Shown: piece after piece, positions 42,675-51,182 of the stretch
How positions within the stretch are numbered: position 1 is the first letter of the stretch
Layout of the letters: every line of letters starts with the position of its first letter
NCBI RefSeq assembly: GCF_039543385.1
Contig: NZ_BAABJQ010000033.1
Span: 27,548 to 91,547 of the forward strand
Direction of reading: 5' to 3'
Source: Rugosimonospora acidiphila
Lineage (GTDB): Bacteria > Actinomycetota > Actinomycetes > Mycobacteriales > Micromonosporaceae
Length of the DNA: 64,000 nt
Made by a program: the position numbers and the translations under genes
Notes under the pieces: generated by a model
What the model saw: only the letters and a program-made list of their open reading frames with translations
Told to the model about the DNA's origin: nothing
The model's database searches: none

Positions 42675-43877
42675 TCATCCCTGGCCGAAATAGGCGACAT
42701 CCTCGGGCGCGGGGGCGGCCGTCGACACCGGCACGCCGCCCGCGCGCAGCGAGTCGGTGGCGGCGCAGGCCGCCGCGACCGCGTCCCGCGCCGAGATCGG
42801 TGAGGTGACGGTGCCGCGGCCGGTGCGGGCGTGTTCGAGGAACTCGTCCACCACCGCCCGGTCGGCGCCGCCGTGGTCCCCGCTACCGCCGCGGCCAGCC
42901 CCGGCCGCCGGTACCGGTAGCTCGAGGTCCGCGTCGGCCCGGTACCCGGATCGGCGGGCGTTCCATACCCGGATGGTGGCGCCGGTGAGGTCGCCGAAGT
43001 TCTCCAGCCGGCCCCGGGTGCCGATGACCGTGTAGTTGCGCCAATAGTCCGGCGTGTAGTGGCACTGCTGGTAGGTGGCCAGCACCCCGTTGGCCAGCCG
43101 CAGGTTGACCACGCTGAGGTCCTCCACGTCCACGGTCGGGTGCAGGTCCCGTTGGGCCTGGGGCGGCCAGGTGGTCGGGTCGAACCAGTCCGGCATCAGC
43201 CGGTCGGTGTCCAACTCGCGGCGCGGCAGGTCGCCGTACACCCGCAGGTTGCCGAACGCGCTGGCCACCGCCGTCGGCGCGCCCGCGAGCCAGTGGATGA
43301 CGTCCAGGTCGTGCGCGCCCTTCTGGAGCAGCAGGCCGTTGGTGTACCGCCGGTCGGCATGCCAGTCCTTGAAGTAGTAGTCGCCACCATGCCCGACGAA
43401 GTGCCGGCACCAGATGGTCGTGACCTCGCCGATGGCGCCCTCGGCGACCAGGTCCCGCATCGCGGTCACGAACGGCGCGTGGCGCAGGTTGTGCCCGACG
43501 TACAGTCGCGCGCCCGCGGCACGGGCGGCGGCGAGCACCCGGTCGGCGCCGGCGGTGGTGATGGCCAGCGGCTTCTCGACGAACGTCGCGACCCCGGCGG
43601 CCAGCAGGTGCGTGGCGACCGGCTCGTGCAGGTGGTCCGGGGTGAGCACCATCGCCGCGTCGATCCCGGCCGGGTCCAGCGCCCGGTAGTCGTCGTGGAC
43701 CGCGACGTCCGGGCCGAATCGCCGCCGGGCGTCGGCGAGGGCGGCCGGCCGGGGATCGGCGCAGGCGACCACGCGGGCACCGCGGCCGGGCCGGTGGGCC
43801 AACTCGGCGAGGTGGCCACGGGCGCCCAGCCCGATCACGGCCAGCCGAAGATCGGCCGGTCGAGAGGCGTCGTTCAC
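42675..43877 (-). CDS. Gfo/Idh/MocA-family oxidoreductase
   Basis: A 400-residue NAD(P)-dependent sugar dehydrogenase. The N-terminal Rossmann domain has AVIGLGARGHLAEL and the family EKP motif (TFVEKPLAI). The C-terminal substrate domain contains LQKGAHDLDVIHWLAG, with the catalytic His. Members oxidise or epimerise sugars and inositols. The GTG at 43877 is chosen; AAAGGGG lies upstream, and a longer frame would read through a tandem repeat. It is the last gene of the minus-strand glycan block, behind three DUF4832 proteins, so it may process a released sugar. Confidence 0.9.
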   Translation of the reverse strand: MNDASRPADLRLAVIGLGARGHLAELAHRPGRGARVVACADPRPAALADARRRFGPDVAVHDDYRALDPAGIDAAMVLTPDHLHEPVATHLLAAGVATFVEKPLAITTAGADRVLAAARAAGARLYVGHNLRHAPFVTAMRDLVAEGAIGEVTTIWCRHFVGHGGDYYFKDWHADRRYTNGLLLQKGAHDLDVIHWLAGAPTAVASAFGNLRVYGDLPRRELDTDRLMPDWFDPTTWPPQAQRDLHPTVDVEDLSVVNLRLANGVLATYQQCHYTPDYWRNYTVIGTRGRLENFGDLTGATIRVWNARRSGYRADADLELPVPAAGAGRGGSGDHGGADRAVVDEFLEHARTGRGTVTSPISARDAVAAACAATDSLRAGGVPVSTAAPAPEDVAYFGQG

Positions 43878-43895
43878 GTGTGGGTGCCCCTTTCC

Positions 43896-43945
43896 GGTGA
43901 TACCGCCGTGCCGGCACCTGGGTGATACCGCCGTGCCGGCACCTG
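43896..43945. repeat. 25-bp perfect tandem duplication
   Basis: Positions 43896-43920 and 43921-43945 are identical 25-mers beginning GGTGATACCGCC. They sit between a DUF4832 gene and the dehydrogenase gene. Confidence 0.9.
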
Positions 43946-43962
43946 GGTGGCGCCGGCACGGC
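43930..43962 (-). terminator. Hairpin after DUF4832 protein A
   Basis: GCCGTGCCGGC (43930-43940) and GCCGGCACGGC (43952-43962) form a perfect 11-bp stem with an 11-nt loop, starting 8 nt after the stop of the DUF4832 gene on the minus strand. Confidence 0.7.
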
Positions 43963-43969
43963 GAGGCGG

Positions 43970-46522
43970 TCATTGGAAACTGATGCTGTCGATGGTGATG
44001 GTGCCGCTGCCGCCGTACCAGAATCCCATGGCGAGCTGACCGGGCGACGCGCGGTTGATGCCGTTGGCCGCCATCGGGACCTCGATGTCCTGGTACGCCG
44101 TGCCGATGGCCGGATGTCCGCCCCCGTCCAGGGTGAAGTCCGCGAACACCTTGGTCACGCCGCCCAGGTTCACATTGAAGTGGGCCTGCTCCCCGCCGGC
44201 CGCACCCTTGATCCGGATGACCAGGTAGGTGTAGCCGGACAGGTCGGTGTTCACGTCGCTACCGAACCAGCCGCAGGCGTTGTACTGCAAGGCGAGCGCG
44301 CCACCGGACTCCGAGCCCGCGCCGCCGCCGTTGGTGAAGCAGTTGCCGCCGGTCCACTTGCCGAGGTCGTTTTGCGCGGCGGACGGGTAGGCGGGTGTGC
44401 CGTCGAAGTCGTCGAGCACCAGGCCGACCGGGGGCGGTGCGGCGGTCGAGACGGTCAGCGGCGCGGAGGGCGGTGAGGCGTTGCCGGCCGCGTCGACGGC
44501 GGCCACCGTGTAGGTGTACGAGGTGGCCGCGGTCAGGCCGGTGTCGGTGAACGTGGTGCCGGTCGGTGAGCCGACCAGCGTGCCGCCCCGGTACACGCGA
44601 TAGCCGGTGACGCCCACGTTGTCGGTGGACGGCGACCACGACAGCGCGACGGTGGAGCCGGTCTGCCCGGGGGAGATCAGGCCGCCCGGGGTCGATGGCG
44701 GTGCGCAGTCGACGCAGCCGACCCCGACGGTGACCGCGTTGCTCGGCGCCGACGCGTTGCCGGCCGCGTCCCGGGCCACCACCGTGTAGCGGTAGGCGCC
44801 GGGGGGCAGGCCGGTGTCGGTGAACGTGGTCCCGGTCGGCGAGGCGACCAGGGTGCCGCCCCGGTACACGGCGTACCCGACGACGCCGACGTTGTCGGTC
44901 GCCCCGGTCCAGGACAGGGTCGCCGAGGTGGTGGTGTGGCCGGGGCTCACCAGAACGGGTGCGCTCGGCGGCGTGCAGTCGCCGGGGCAGGGGCCCACGG
45001 TGACCCCGGTCGCCAGCACGTTGTACCCGGTGGTGGCGTTCCAGGTGCCAGTGTTCGCCAGCCGGATGTCGTAGGCGGGGTTACCGTGCAGGCTGGCGGA
45101 CTGGTCGGGCAGCCACAGCGCGAGGGTGTAGCTGCCGGGCGCCATGCCCGCCGGCAGGGTGACGGTCTGCGCCGGCAGGGTGACCGGGCCGGACCGCCAG
45201 GTGCGGATGTCCACTTGCGACAGTGACACGTCGTAGCGGTGGGTGCCGTCGTCGAAGACCAGGTAGACGGGGCGTTGCTGGATGGGGGAGGCATAGCCGT
45301 CGTTCGCCAGGTGCGCGGAGAAGCTGAAGGCCGATCCGGGCGTGGCGGTGCCGGAGAAGGTCGCGTCGACCAGGCGCAGCCGGTAGCCGAGCTTGCGCTT
45401 GGCCCGGGTGAACAGGGTCTCGGCCGGATCGTTGCCGCTGGCGGGCAGGTTCGCCGCCTTCCAGAGGTTGATGTTGACCGGCGCGTAGTCCTCGTTGATC
45501 TCCGTCCAGTGCTGGTGGGACAGCTCGTACTGGGCGTTGACGCCGGCCGCGTCGTCGTCGCCGGCCGAGTCGCAGGTCTCCCCGCCGACCAGCTGGTTGC
45601 CGCCGGTCGAGGTGGCCATGTCGTAGACCCACTGCTTTTTCGTGTCGATGTCGAACCAGCCGAGCCAGGAGTTCTGGTCGTAGGTGCCCATGTCGGCGCT
45701 GTCGGACAGGAAACAGTCGTCGTGGAAGCCGAGCCGGTCCTTTTGCGCCTGGGTCAGCAGGCAGTTGTTGGGCAGGGTGCAGCCGGGCGGCGGCGTGGTG
45801 CGCTGCAGGATTTCGTAGGTGAAGATGGGGTACCGGATGGCGATCGGTACGCCGGCCGGGAAATCGTCGAGTTCGGTGGCGATGACGCGGTACCGGGCCT
45901 CGGCCTGGGTCTGGTTGAACGCGTCGGTGTAGGCGCTGTCGTGCCACTCGCCCCACATGCCGAGGAATCCCGCCTCGAAATGGTCGATGACGTCGGCGTT
46001 GGCGTTCAGCACCGGAGCCAGCGCCGCGATGTGCGCCTCGACCTGGGCCTCGCTCACGTTCGGGTAGCTGTCCCAGGTGTAGGCGAACCGCAGCACGATC
46101 TTCATGCCCGACGCGCGCACCGCGGCCAGCCCGCTGGCCAGGTTGTCCAGCAACTCCTGCGGCAGCGGCTGGGTCTGGTACTTGTCCAGGTGCACGTAGC
46201 TGTGAATGAGCGTGTCGCCGTCGGCCCTGGCGCGGGCGAACGTGCGGTCGAGCATGTCCGGGGAGAACCCGGCGCGGCTGTTGTTGGTCGCGTAGTCGTT
46301 GACGGCCGGGTCGTTGATGATCTCGTACCGGTTGTGGAACCCCCGGTCGGGGTTCGGAAAGGCGGTGGTGAAGTCGCCGGAGAAGCTCACGGTACGGGTG
46401 GGGTCGGCGTGGGCCGGCCCGCCGGTGGCCACTAGCGCGGCAGCGAGCAGCCCGGCGATGGCGGCGGCCAGCGACCGCGACCGCCATCGGTTGGCCGGCT
46501 TGCCGCGGGGACGGTGGAGCAT
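43970..46522 (-). CDS. Secreted DUF4874/DUF4832 protein A, multidomain
   Basis: An 850-residue exported protein. A signal peptide (about 1-39) precedes a TIM-barrel-like DUF4874 domain and a DUF4832 beta-domain. Conserved features are NPDRGFHNRYEI, GFLGMWGEWH (Glu192, a candidate catalytic acid) and RLGFHDDCFLS. Two fibronectin-III domains follow (SWTGATDNVGVVGYAVYRGG and SWSPSTDNVGVTGYRVYRGG), then a C-terminal carbohydrate-binding-like beta-sandwich (LDDFDGTPAYPSAAQNDLGK). AGAGGAG lies 7 nt before the ATG. The family is annotated as unknown function; its barrel and acidic motifs suggest a glycoside hydrolase. The most diverged of the three paralogues here. Confidence 0.87.
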   Translation of the reverse strand: MLHRPRGKPANRWRSRSLAAAIAGLLAAALVATGGPAHADPTRTVSFSGDFTTAFPNPDRGFHNRYEIINDPAVNDYATNNSRAGFSPDMLDRTFARARADGDTLIHSYVHLDKYQTQPLPQELLDNLASGLAAVRASGMKIVLRFAYTWDSYPNVSEAQVEAHIAALAPVLNANADVIDHFEAGFLGMWGEWHDSAYTDAFNQTQAEARYRVIATELDDFPAGVPIAIRYPIFTYEILQRTTPPPGCTLPNNCLLTQAQKDRLGFHDDCFLSDSADMGTYDQNSWLGWFDIDTKKQWVYDMATSTGGNQLVGGETCDSAGDDDAAGVNAQYELSHQHWTEINEDYAPVNINLWKAANLPASGNDPAETLFTRAKRKLGYRLRLVDATFSGTATPGSAFSFSAHLANDGYASPIQQRPVYLVFDDGTHRYDVSLSQVDIRTWRSGPVTLPAQTVTLPAGMAPGSYTLALWLPDQSASLHGNPAYDIRLANTGTWNATTGYNVLATGVTVGPCPGDCTPPSAPVLVSPGHTTTSATLSWTGATDNVGVVGYAVYRGGTLVASPTGTTFTDTGLPPGAYRYTVVARDAAGNASAPSNAVTVGVGCVDCAPPSTPGGLISPGQTGSTVALSWSPSTDNVGVTGYRVYRGGTLVGSPTGTTFTDTGLTAATSYTYTVAAVDAAGNASPPSAPLTVSTAAPPPVGLVLDDFDGTPAYPSAAQNDLGKWTGGNCFTNGGGAGSESGGALALQYNACGWFGSDVNTDLSGYTYLVIRIKGAAGGEQAHFNVNLGGVTKVFADFTLDGGGHPAIGTAYQDIEVPMAANGINRASPGQLAMGFWYGGSGTITIDSISFQ

Positions 46523-46550
46523 GCCGGTCTCCTCTCGTTGAGGGATGTCC

Positions 46551-46580
46551 GCGGGGCCGGGCCCGCGCGCCCGGCCCCGC
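46551..46580 (-). terminator. Hairpin after DUF4832 protein B
   Basis: GCGGGGCCGGG (46551-46561) and CCCGGCCCCGC (46570-46580) form a perfect 11-bp stem, 6 nt beyond the stop at 46586 on the minus strand and just before the ribosome site of protein A. Confidence 0.75.
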
Positions 46581-46585
46581 GCGGG

Positions 46586-49297
46586 TCAGCCGACGGCGAT
46601 CCGGTCGAGGTCCGGTGCCCAGCCGGTGGGGTTGGCGATGGTGAGGGTGTTGCCGGTGCCGGCGGCCAGGGTGACGGTGACGGGTACGGATCGGGTGGTG
46701 TTCCAGTCGCCGGTGGACGGGAACGACACGGTGCTGGCCGGTGCGCCGTTGACGCTGATGGTGGCGGTGCGGGTTTCGGCGCTGGCGTAGGCGATGGTGA
46801 GGGTCCTGCTGCCGCCCGTGCCGCCGTCGAGGTTGTGGATGGTGAGGGTGGCGCCGTTGCCGAGGTAGCCGACCTTGGCGCCGCCGGAGCAGCCGGTACA
46901 GGCGGCGATGGCCGCGCCGCCGGTGAGGGTGTTGCCGGTGGCCTCCGCCTCGTAGCTGCCCGACGCCGGCGGTGGCGTGGTCGTCGTGCCGCCGACGACT
47001 ACCCGGTCGATGTCGGGTGCCCAGCCGGACGGGTTGGCGATGGTGAGGGTGTTGTCGGTGCCGGCGTTCAGGGTGACGGTGGTCGTGGCGGTGCCCGTGG
47101 TGTTCCAGTCCCCGGTCGAGGAAAAGGACACGGTGGTGGCCGGTGCGCCGTTGACGCTGATGGTGGCGGTGCGGTTTTCGGCGCTGGCGTAGGCGATGGT
47201 GAGGGTCCTGCTGCCGCCCGTGCCGCCGTCGATGCCTCTGATGGTGAGGGTGGCGCCGTTGCCGAGGTAGCCGACCTTGGCGCCGCCGGAGCAGCCGGTA
47301 CAGGCGGCGACGGCCGCGCCGCCGGTCAGGGTGTTGCCGGTGGCCTCCGCCTCGTAGCTGCCCGACGCCGGTGCCGCCGAGGTGGACACGGTCAGCGGGG
47401 ACGACGCCGTGGACACGTTGCCGGCGGCGTCATAGGCCTGCACGGTGTAGGTGTACGCCGTCGAGGCCGCCAGGCCGGTGTCGGTGTACCCGGTGCCGGT
47501 CGAGGTGCCGACCTGGGCACCGTTGCGCAGGATCCGGTACCCGGTGACGCCGACGTTGTCGCTCGACGCCGCCCACGACAGCGCCACGGAGTTGGCGGTG
47601 TGGCCCGTCGAGGCGAGGATGCCCGGGGTGCTGGGGGCCGTGTGATCGCCGCCGGTACCGCCGCCGGAGCCGACCGTCATCGGCCCGAGGCCCAGCCAGC
47701 CGTCGGCGTTCTGGGTGGCGTTGGCGAACCGGAGCTTCTTGGCGTTGGCGGACAGTGCCTCCAGCGGGTTCTTCACCCGCATCACGAGCTGGTAGTCCCC
47801 GCCCGCCACGGAGGACAGGTCGATCGGCGCCTGGAAGTACTGCGGGTACCCGTAGTCGAGGTAGGTGGGGTCGGAGCCGACGCCCCAGTCCGGAAAGGCC
47901 CGGATCTTCAGGGGCATCACCGTGCGCAGGTCCCAGGAGGTGTCCCAGGTCGCCACGACGTTGCCGGCACCGTCCTTGAGCCCGAGGGTGACCGTCCAGG
48001 GGTAGTAGAACGGCGCCACGCCGTCGTTGGCGATCTGCACGCCAACGGTGGTGCTGCCGCTGGCCGCGTTCCGGTAGTACGCGTTGGTAACGCTGAGGTC
48101 ATAGCCCATCAGTCGCACCGCGGCCCCGACGTTCGGGTCGGTGGCGGAGTAACTCTGGCTGGTCTGGTTGATTTTCCAGGTGGTGTGCTCCAGCTCGACG
48201 CAGGCCCTCATGTTGTCCGCCTGTCCCGAACCGCCCGGCCAGAACGAGAACGCCGACGACTGGATCTCCGGGCGCACCTCGCCGCCCATCGAGTCGGTGA
48301 TCCACTTGTTCTCGGTGCCCTCGTTCAGGTCGAGCTGCAGTTGGGCGTAGTCCGCGCCGCCCAGTGACTCCGGCAGGGTGACCCCGGCCAGCGGGCTGCC
48401 CTCGCGGTAGCAGAACGAGTCGTCGTGGTAGCCGACGTCGAGGTTGTTGGCGGCCCCGCCGCCGGAGGTCGGGTAGCGCACCTCCAGCTTGGTTCTGCTG
48501 AATGCCGCGTCGTAGTCCTGGATGATCTGCGCCGCGTGGGCGTCGGTGGGCATGAAGTTCGGGTAGCTGTCGCTGGAGGTGTCGGTGTCGAAGGGCCAGG
48601 TGTGCCATTCACCCCACAGGCCGACCAGCCCCAGGTTGATGAAGCCGATCCGCGGATCGCCGTCGTAGCGGGCGCCGAACGCGGCGATGAAGCCGCCCAG
48701 CGCGGAAAGCAGGTACGGGCTGTCGTAGTCGGGGCTGGTGGTGCCCCAGTAGGTGTTGGTGCGGTAGGTGACGTGGCCGTCGAAGCAGTGCGGGATCGCG
48801 TTGCCGGGGTGGGTGCCGGTGCCGCCCGGGTACTCGAGGTAGAACCGGATGGCGGCCTGGTTGCCGTACGACGCGATCTCGTTGAGCGCGTTGTCCAGCA
48901 CGCTCCAGTTGAAGCTGCCGCAGTTGTTGGGGTCGGTCATCACCTCCGACAGCCCGAAGTAGCTCCACTGCAGTGAGTGCGGGTAGCCGGAGTTCTCGCT
49001 GTCGCCGGGGAAGTAGTAGCGGGCGAATCCCTTCAGCGGATTGTCCAGCGGCCCTGGCGCGGCGGCCAGCGCGTGGGCGGTCAGTGAAGGGTCCGGTGTG
49101 GACGGTGGTGCGGGCCGGGGCGGCACGCCGTGCGGCACGGCCGAGAACGCCGCCGAGGCGGCGGGCTTCACGGTCGCGGCGGGCTTCACGGTCGCGGCGG
49201 CCGGCCCGGCGGGCGCCGTGGCCAGCGCGGTGCCGAGGACGGCGGCGCCGAGGACGGCCAGCGCCGCGCGCCATCGTCGCGGTGAGTGCAGGTGCAT
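46586..49297 (-). CDS. Secreted DUF4874/DUF4832 protein B with twin CBMs
   Basis: A 903-residue exported protein. The signal peptide is followed by an Ala/Pro-rich spacer with a repeated ATVKPA. The DUF4874/DUF4832 core (about 82-560) has NPLKGFARYYFPGD, GLVGLWGEWHTWP (Glu230) and DVGYHDDSFCYREG (Asp292-293). One fibronectin-III domain (about 565-655) and two near-identical CBM6/35-type modules follow (GSYEAEATGNTLTGG and GWAPDIDRVVVG in each). GGGAGG lies 7 nt before the ATG at 49297, so the much longer open frame upstream is not coding. It probably acts on, and is held to, a plant or microbial polysaccharide. Confidence 0.88.
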   Translation of the reverse strand: MHLHSPRRWRAALAVLGAAVLGTALATAPAGPAAATVKPAATVKPAASAAFSAVPHGVPPRPAPPSTPDPSLTAHALAAAPGPLDNPLKGFARYYFPGDSENSGYPHSLQWSYFGLSEVMTDPNNCGSFNWSVLDNALNEIASYGNQAAIRFYLEYPGGTGTHPGNAIPHCFDGHVTYRTNTYWGTTSPDYDSPYLLSALGGFIAAFGARYDGDPRIGFINLGLVGLWGEWHTWPFDTDTSSDSYPNFMPTDAHAAQIIQDYDAAFSRTKLEVRYPTSGGGAANNLDVGYHDDSFCYREGSPLAGVTLPESLGGADYAQLQLDLNEGTENKWITDSMGGEVRPEIQSSAFSFWPGGSGQADNMRACVELEHTTWKINQTSQSYSATDPNVGAAVRLMGYDLSVTNAYYRNAASGSTTVGVQIANDGVAPFYYPWTVTLGLKDGAGNVVATWDTSWDLRTVMPLKIRAFPDWGVGSDPTYLDYGYPQYFQAPIDLSSVAGGDYQLVMRVKNPLEALSANAKKLRFANATQNADGWLGLGPMTVGSGGGTGGDHTAPSTPGILASTGHTANSVALSWAASSDNVGVTGYRILRNGAQVGTSTGTGYTDTGLAASTAYTYTVQAYDAAGNVSTASSPLTVSTSAAPASGSYEAEATGNTLTGGAAVAACTGCSGGAKVGYLGNGATLTIRGIDGGTGGSRTLTIAYASAENRTATISVNGAPATTVSFSSTGDWNTTGTATTTVTLNAGTDNTLTIANPSGWAPDIDRVVVGGTTTTPPPASGSYEAEATGNTLTGGAAIAACTGCSGGAKVGYLGNGATLTIHNLDGGTGGSRTLTIAYASAETRTATISVNGAPASTVSFPSTGDWNTTRSVPVTVTLAAGTGNTLTIANPTGWAPDLDRIAVG
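46595..47380 (-). repeat. Duplicated CBM-coding segment
   Basis: Two segments of about 390 bp (roughly 46595-46965 and 47000-47378) are highly alike at DNA level, with long identical stretches. They encode the twin C-terminal carbohydrate-binding modules of protein B and point to a recent duplication or gene conversion. Confidence 0.8.
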
Positions 49298-49336
49298 GAA
49301 CCAACCTCCCGATGAGTCGGACGGATTGCCGGCGCT

Positions 49337-49365
49337 GCCGGGCGTGCGACGGTGACGCGCCCGGC
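49337..49365 (-). terminator. Weak hairpin after DUF4832 protein C
   Basis: GCCGGGCG (49337-49344) pairs with CGCCCGGC (49358-49365) around a 13-nt loop, 40 nt beyond the stop at 49405. Confidence 0.4.
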
Positions 49366-49404
49366 GGCGCGCGGTGGACGGTGGTTGGTGCGAACGGTCG
49401 GGCG

Positions 49405-50823
49405 TCAGGCGATCGGCGCGCGGCCGATGGTCAGCCAGCCCGGCAGGGTGGCGTCCTGCGCGGCGTTGGCGAACCGCAGGGGCACGCCGTGCGCCAGCGG
49501 GTTGGCCACCCGCAGCACCAGCGTGTACGAGCCGGGGCGCAGCCCGGCGGTGTTCAGCGCGGCGTCGAAGGTCCGGGGGGCTCCCGGCACCACGCCGGTC
49601 AGCCGCCACGGTGTCGTCCACGTCCGGGCCACGTGCCCGTGCCGGTCGACCGCGGCGACCTGCACCGGCCAGTCGTAGGAGAACGGCGCGACGCCGGTGT
49701 CGCTCATCCGCACGCCCAGGCGCACCGACCGGCCGTGCCCCGCGCCGGCGACGCTGACCTCGGTGACCCGCAGCGTGTACCCGAGCGACGCCGATCCGGA
49801 CAGCGCCCGGCCGAGGTTCGCGCCGCCGTACCCGGGGGCGAACGCGTACTGGTTCAGCAGCCAGGACACGTGCGTGGCGGCGACGCTGCCCGGGAAGTCG
49901 TTGTCCGCACCGTCCTCGATGACCGGGCAGTCCGGGGTCGCGTCGAAGACGCAGCCCTGGATCTCGGGGCGCAGCTCGCCGCCGTTGGGTTGGCGCAGCC
50001 ACTTGTCGGTCGCGCCGGCCTGGATCATCTTGTCCATGAAGTGCCAGCCGGGGCCGGGTAGCGTCTCCACCGCGAACGAGTCGTCGTGGTAGCCGATGTT
50101 CAACCCGGCGTTGTCCGCGCCGGGGTAGCGCACCTGGAGCCTGGTCCTGTCGAACGCGGCGTCGTAGTCGCGCTCGACCCGCGATTGCTCGGCGGGTGAG
50201 GCGAACCAGTTCTCCGGCAGCGTGGTGCCGTCGTGCGGGTAGGTGTGCCACTCGCCCCAGAAGCCGAGCAGGCCGAGCTGGATGAAGCCGATGCGGGCAT
50301 CGCCGTCGTAACGCGCGCCGAGCGCCGCGATGAACTGGTCCAGCGCGGTGTCCAGCCGGGGATCGTCGTAGTCGGGGGAGACGCTCGTGGTGTTGGCGTA
50401 GTCGAGGTAGGGGTGCGTGACCAGGCCGGCGTCCAGCAGGTACTGGGGGATGCCGGTGGGCTGGCCGGGATAGTCGAGGTAGAAGCGGAACGCCGCCTGG
50501 TGACCGCGGCCGGCGATAGCGTCGAGCTGATGCTCCAGCGCCGACCAGTCGAACCGATCCGGCCCGACCATCACCGCGGACAGCGGCAGATAGAACCACT
50601 CCATCGAGTAGGGGAACGTGGTGTAGCTGCCCGCGTAGGGGATGAATCCCTTGAGGGGGTTGGTGGCCGGCGCGGCGGCCGCGGTCAGGCGGTGCCAGCC
50701 ATGGTCGGGGGCGTGGCCCGCACCGGCACTGGCGGGAGCCGGGGCCAGCACGCCGGCCAGGGCGGTGGCGCACAGCGCGGCGAGGGCGACCGCGGGGCCG
50801 TGTCGTCGTGGAAACGCACGCAT
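49405..50823 (-). CDS. Secreted DUF4874/DUF4832 protein C, minimal form
   Basis: A 472-residue exported protein with a signal peptide (about 1-33) and only the DUF4874/DUF4832 core. Motifs are NPLKGFIPYAGSYTTFPYSM, FYLDYPGQPTGIPQYLL, GLLGFWGEWHTYP (Glu191) and NIGYHDDSFAVE (Asp247-248). The shared Glu and the Asp pair are the best catalytic candidates, by analogy with TIM-barrel glycosidases. GGAG lies 9 nt before the ATG at 50823. It is the first gene of the minus-strand block, directly behind the divergent promoter region shared with the sugar importer. Confidence 0.88.
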   Translation of the reverse strand: MRAFPRRHGPAVALAALCATALAGVLAPAPASAGAGHAPDHGWHRLTAAAAPATNPLKGFIPYAGSYTTFPYSMEWFYLPLSAVMVGPDRFDWSALEHQLDAIAGRGHQAAFRFYLDYPGQPTGIPQYLLDAGLVTHPYLDYANTTSVSPDYDDPRLDTALDQFIAALGARYDGDARIGFIQLGLLGFWGEWHTYPHDGTTLPENWFASPAEQSRVERDYDAAFDRTRLQVRYPGADNAGLNIGYHDDSFAVETLPGPGWHFMDKMIQAGATDKWLRQPNGGELRPEIQGCVFDATPDCPVIEDGADNDFPGSVAATHVSWLLNQYAFAPGYGGANLGRALSGSASLGYTLRVTEVSVAGAGHGRSVRLGVRMSDTGVAPFSYDWPVQVAAVDRHGHVARTWTTPWRLTGVVPGAPRTFDAALNTAGLRPGSYTLVLRVANPLAHGVPLRFANAAQDATLPGWLTIGRAPIA

Positions 50824-50870
50824 GTCATCAGACTCCAGGGGAGGTCGGCGGGGATTCGGCGGTCGTCGCC

Positions 50871-50974
50871 AACGTGCACGCGGCCAATGTGCACGCGGCC
50901 AATGTGCACACGGCCAATGCGCATGCGGCAACGCGCACGCGGGCAACGCGCATGCGGCCAACGCGTATGCCGCC
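50871..50974. repeat. 15-bp tandem array in divergent promoter
   Basis: About seven units of AAYGTGCACGCGGCC with changes fill 50871-50974, between the DUF4832 block and the importer promoter. Each unit contains GTGCAC, GCGCAC or GCGCATGC, small palindromes. It may be a multi-site regulator platform or simple slippage. Confidence 0.85.
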
Positions 50975-51082
50975 GGCGCGGGCACGCGCGATTCCGGGTC
51001 CGGGCCTGGGATCGGGCGCGGACGCGCGTCGTCGTAGGCGATGCCTGGAGGGGAGTGGGTCCTCTCTGAATAAGAAGAGCTG

Positions 51083-51118
51083 TTGACAAAATTCCGAAGA
51101 GCTACATCATTATTAGCG
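51083..51118 (+). promoter_or_regulatory. Importer promoter with ROK-like motif
   Basis: TTGACA (51083-51088) is a consensus -35, with CATTAT (51108-51113) as a possible -10 at 19 bp. The interval AATTCCGAAGAGC (51090-51102) followed by TTATTAGCG (51110-51118) matches a segment upstream of the ROK gene at 56048-56075 in order and spacing. The pair is a strong candidate for the ROK operator overlapping the promoter. GAAGAGCT also occurs a second time near 51074. Confidence 0.6.
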
Positions 51119-51182
51119 TGCTGGGCGGTTGTGGCAAGGGCCACTTCAGAGACGAACTCCGATCGGTTGAAGGGAGGTCGCG

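Noticed and set aside
49041..49355. Open frame antisense to the start of DUF4832 protein B
   Set aside because: Arises from the GC-rich signal-peptide region and its repeat; no coding features of its own.
46586..50773. A 1395-codon open frame running from protein B through most of protein C on the minus strand
   Set aside because: Upstream of 49297 it reads the protein C gene in a wrong frame. GGGAGG and a signal peptide mark the true start at 49297.
50871..50974. Possible CRISPR array
   Set aside because: Units are only 15 bp, directly adjacent and without spacers, and there are no cas genes.
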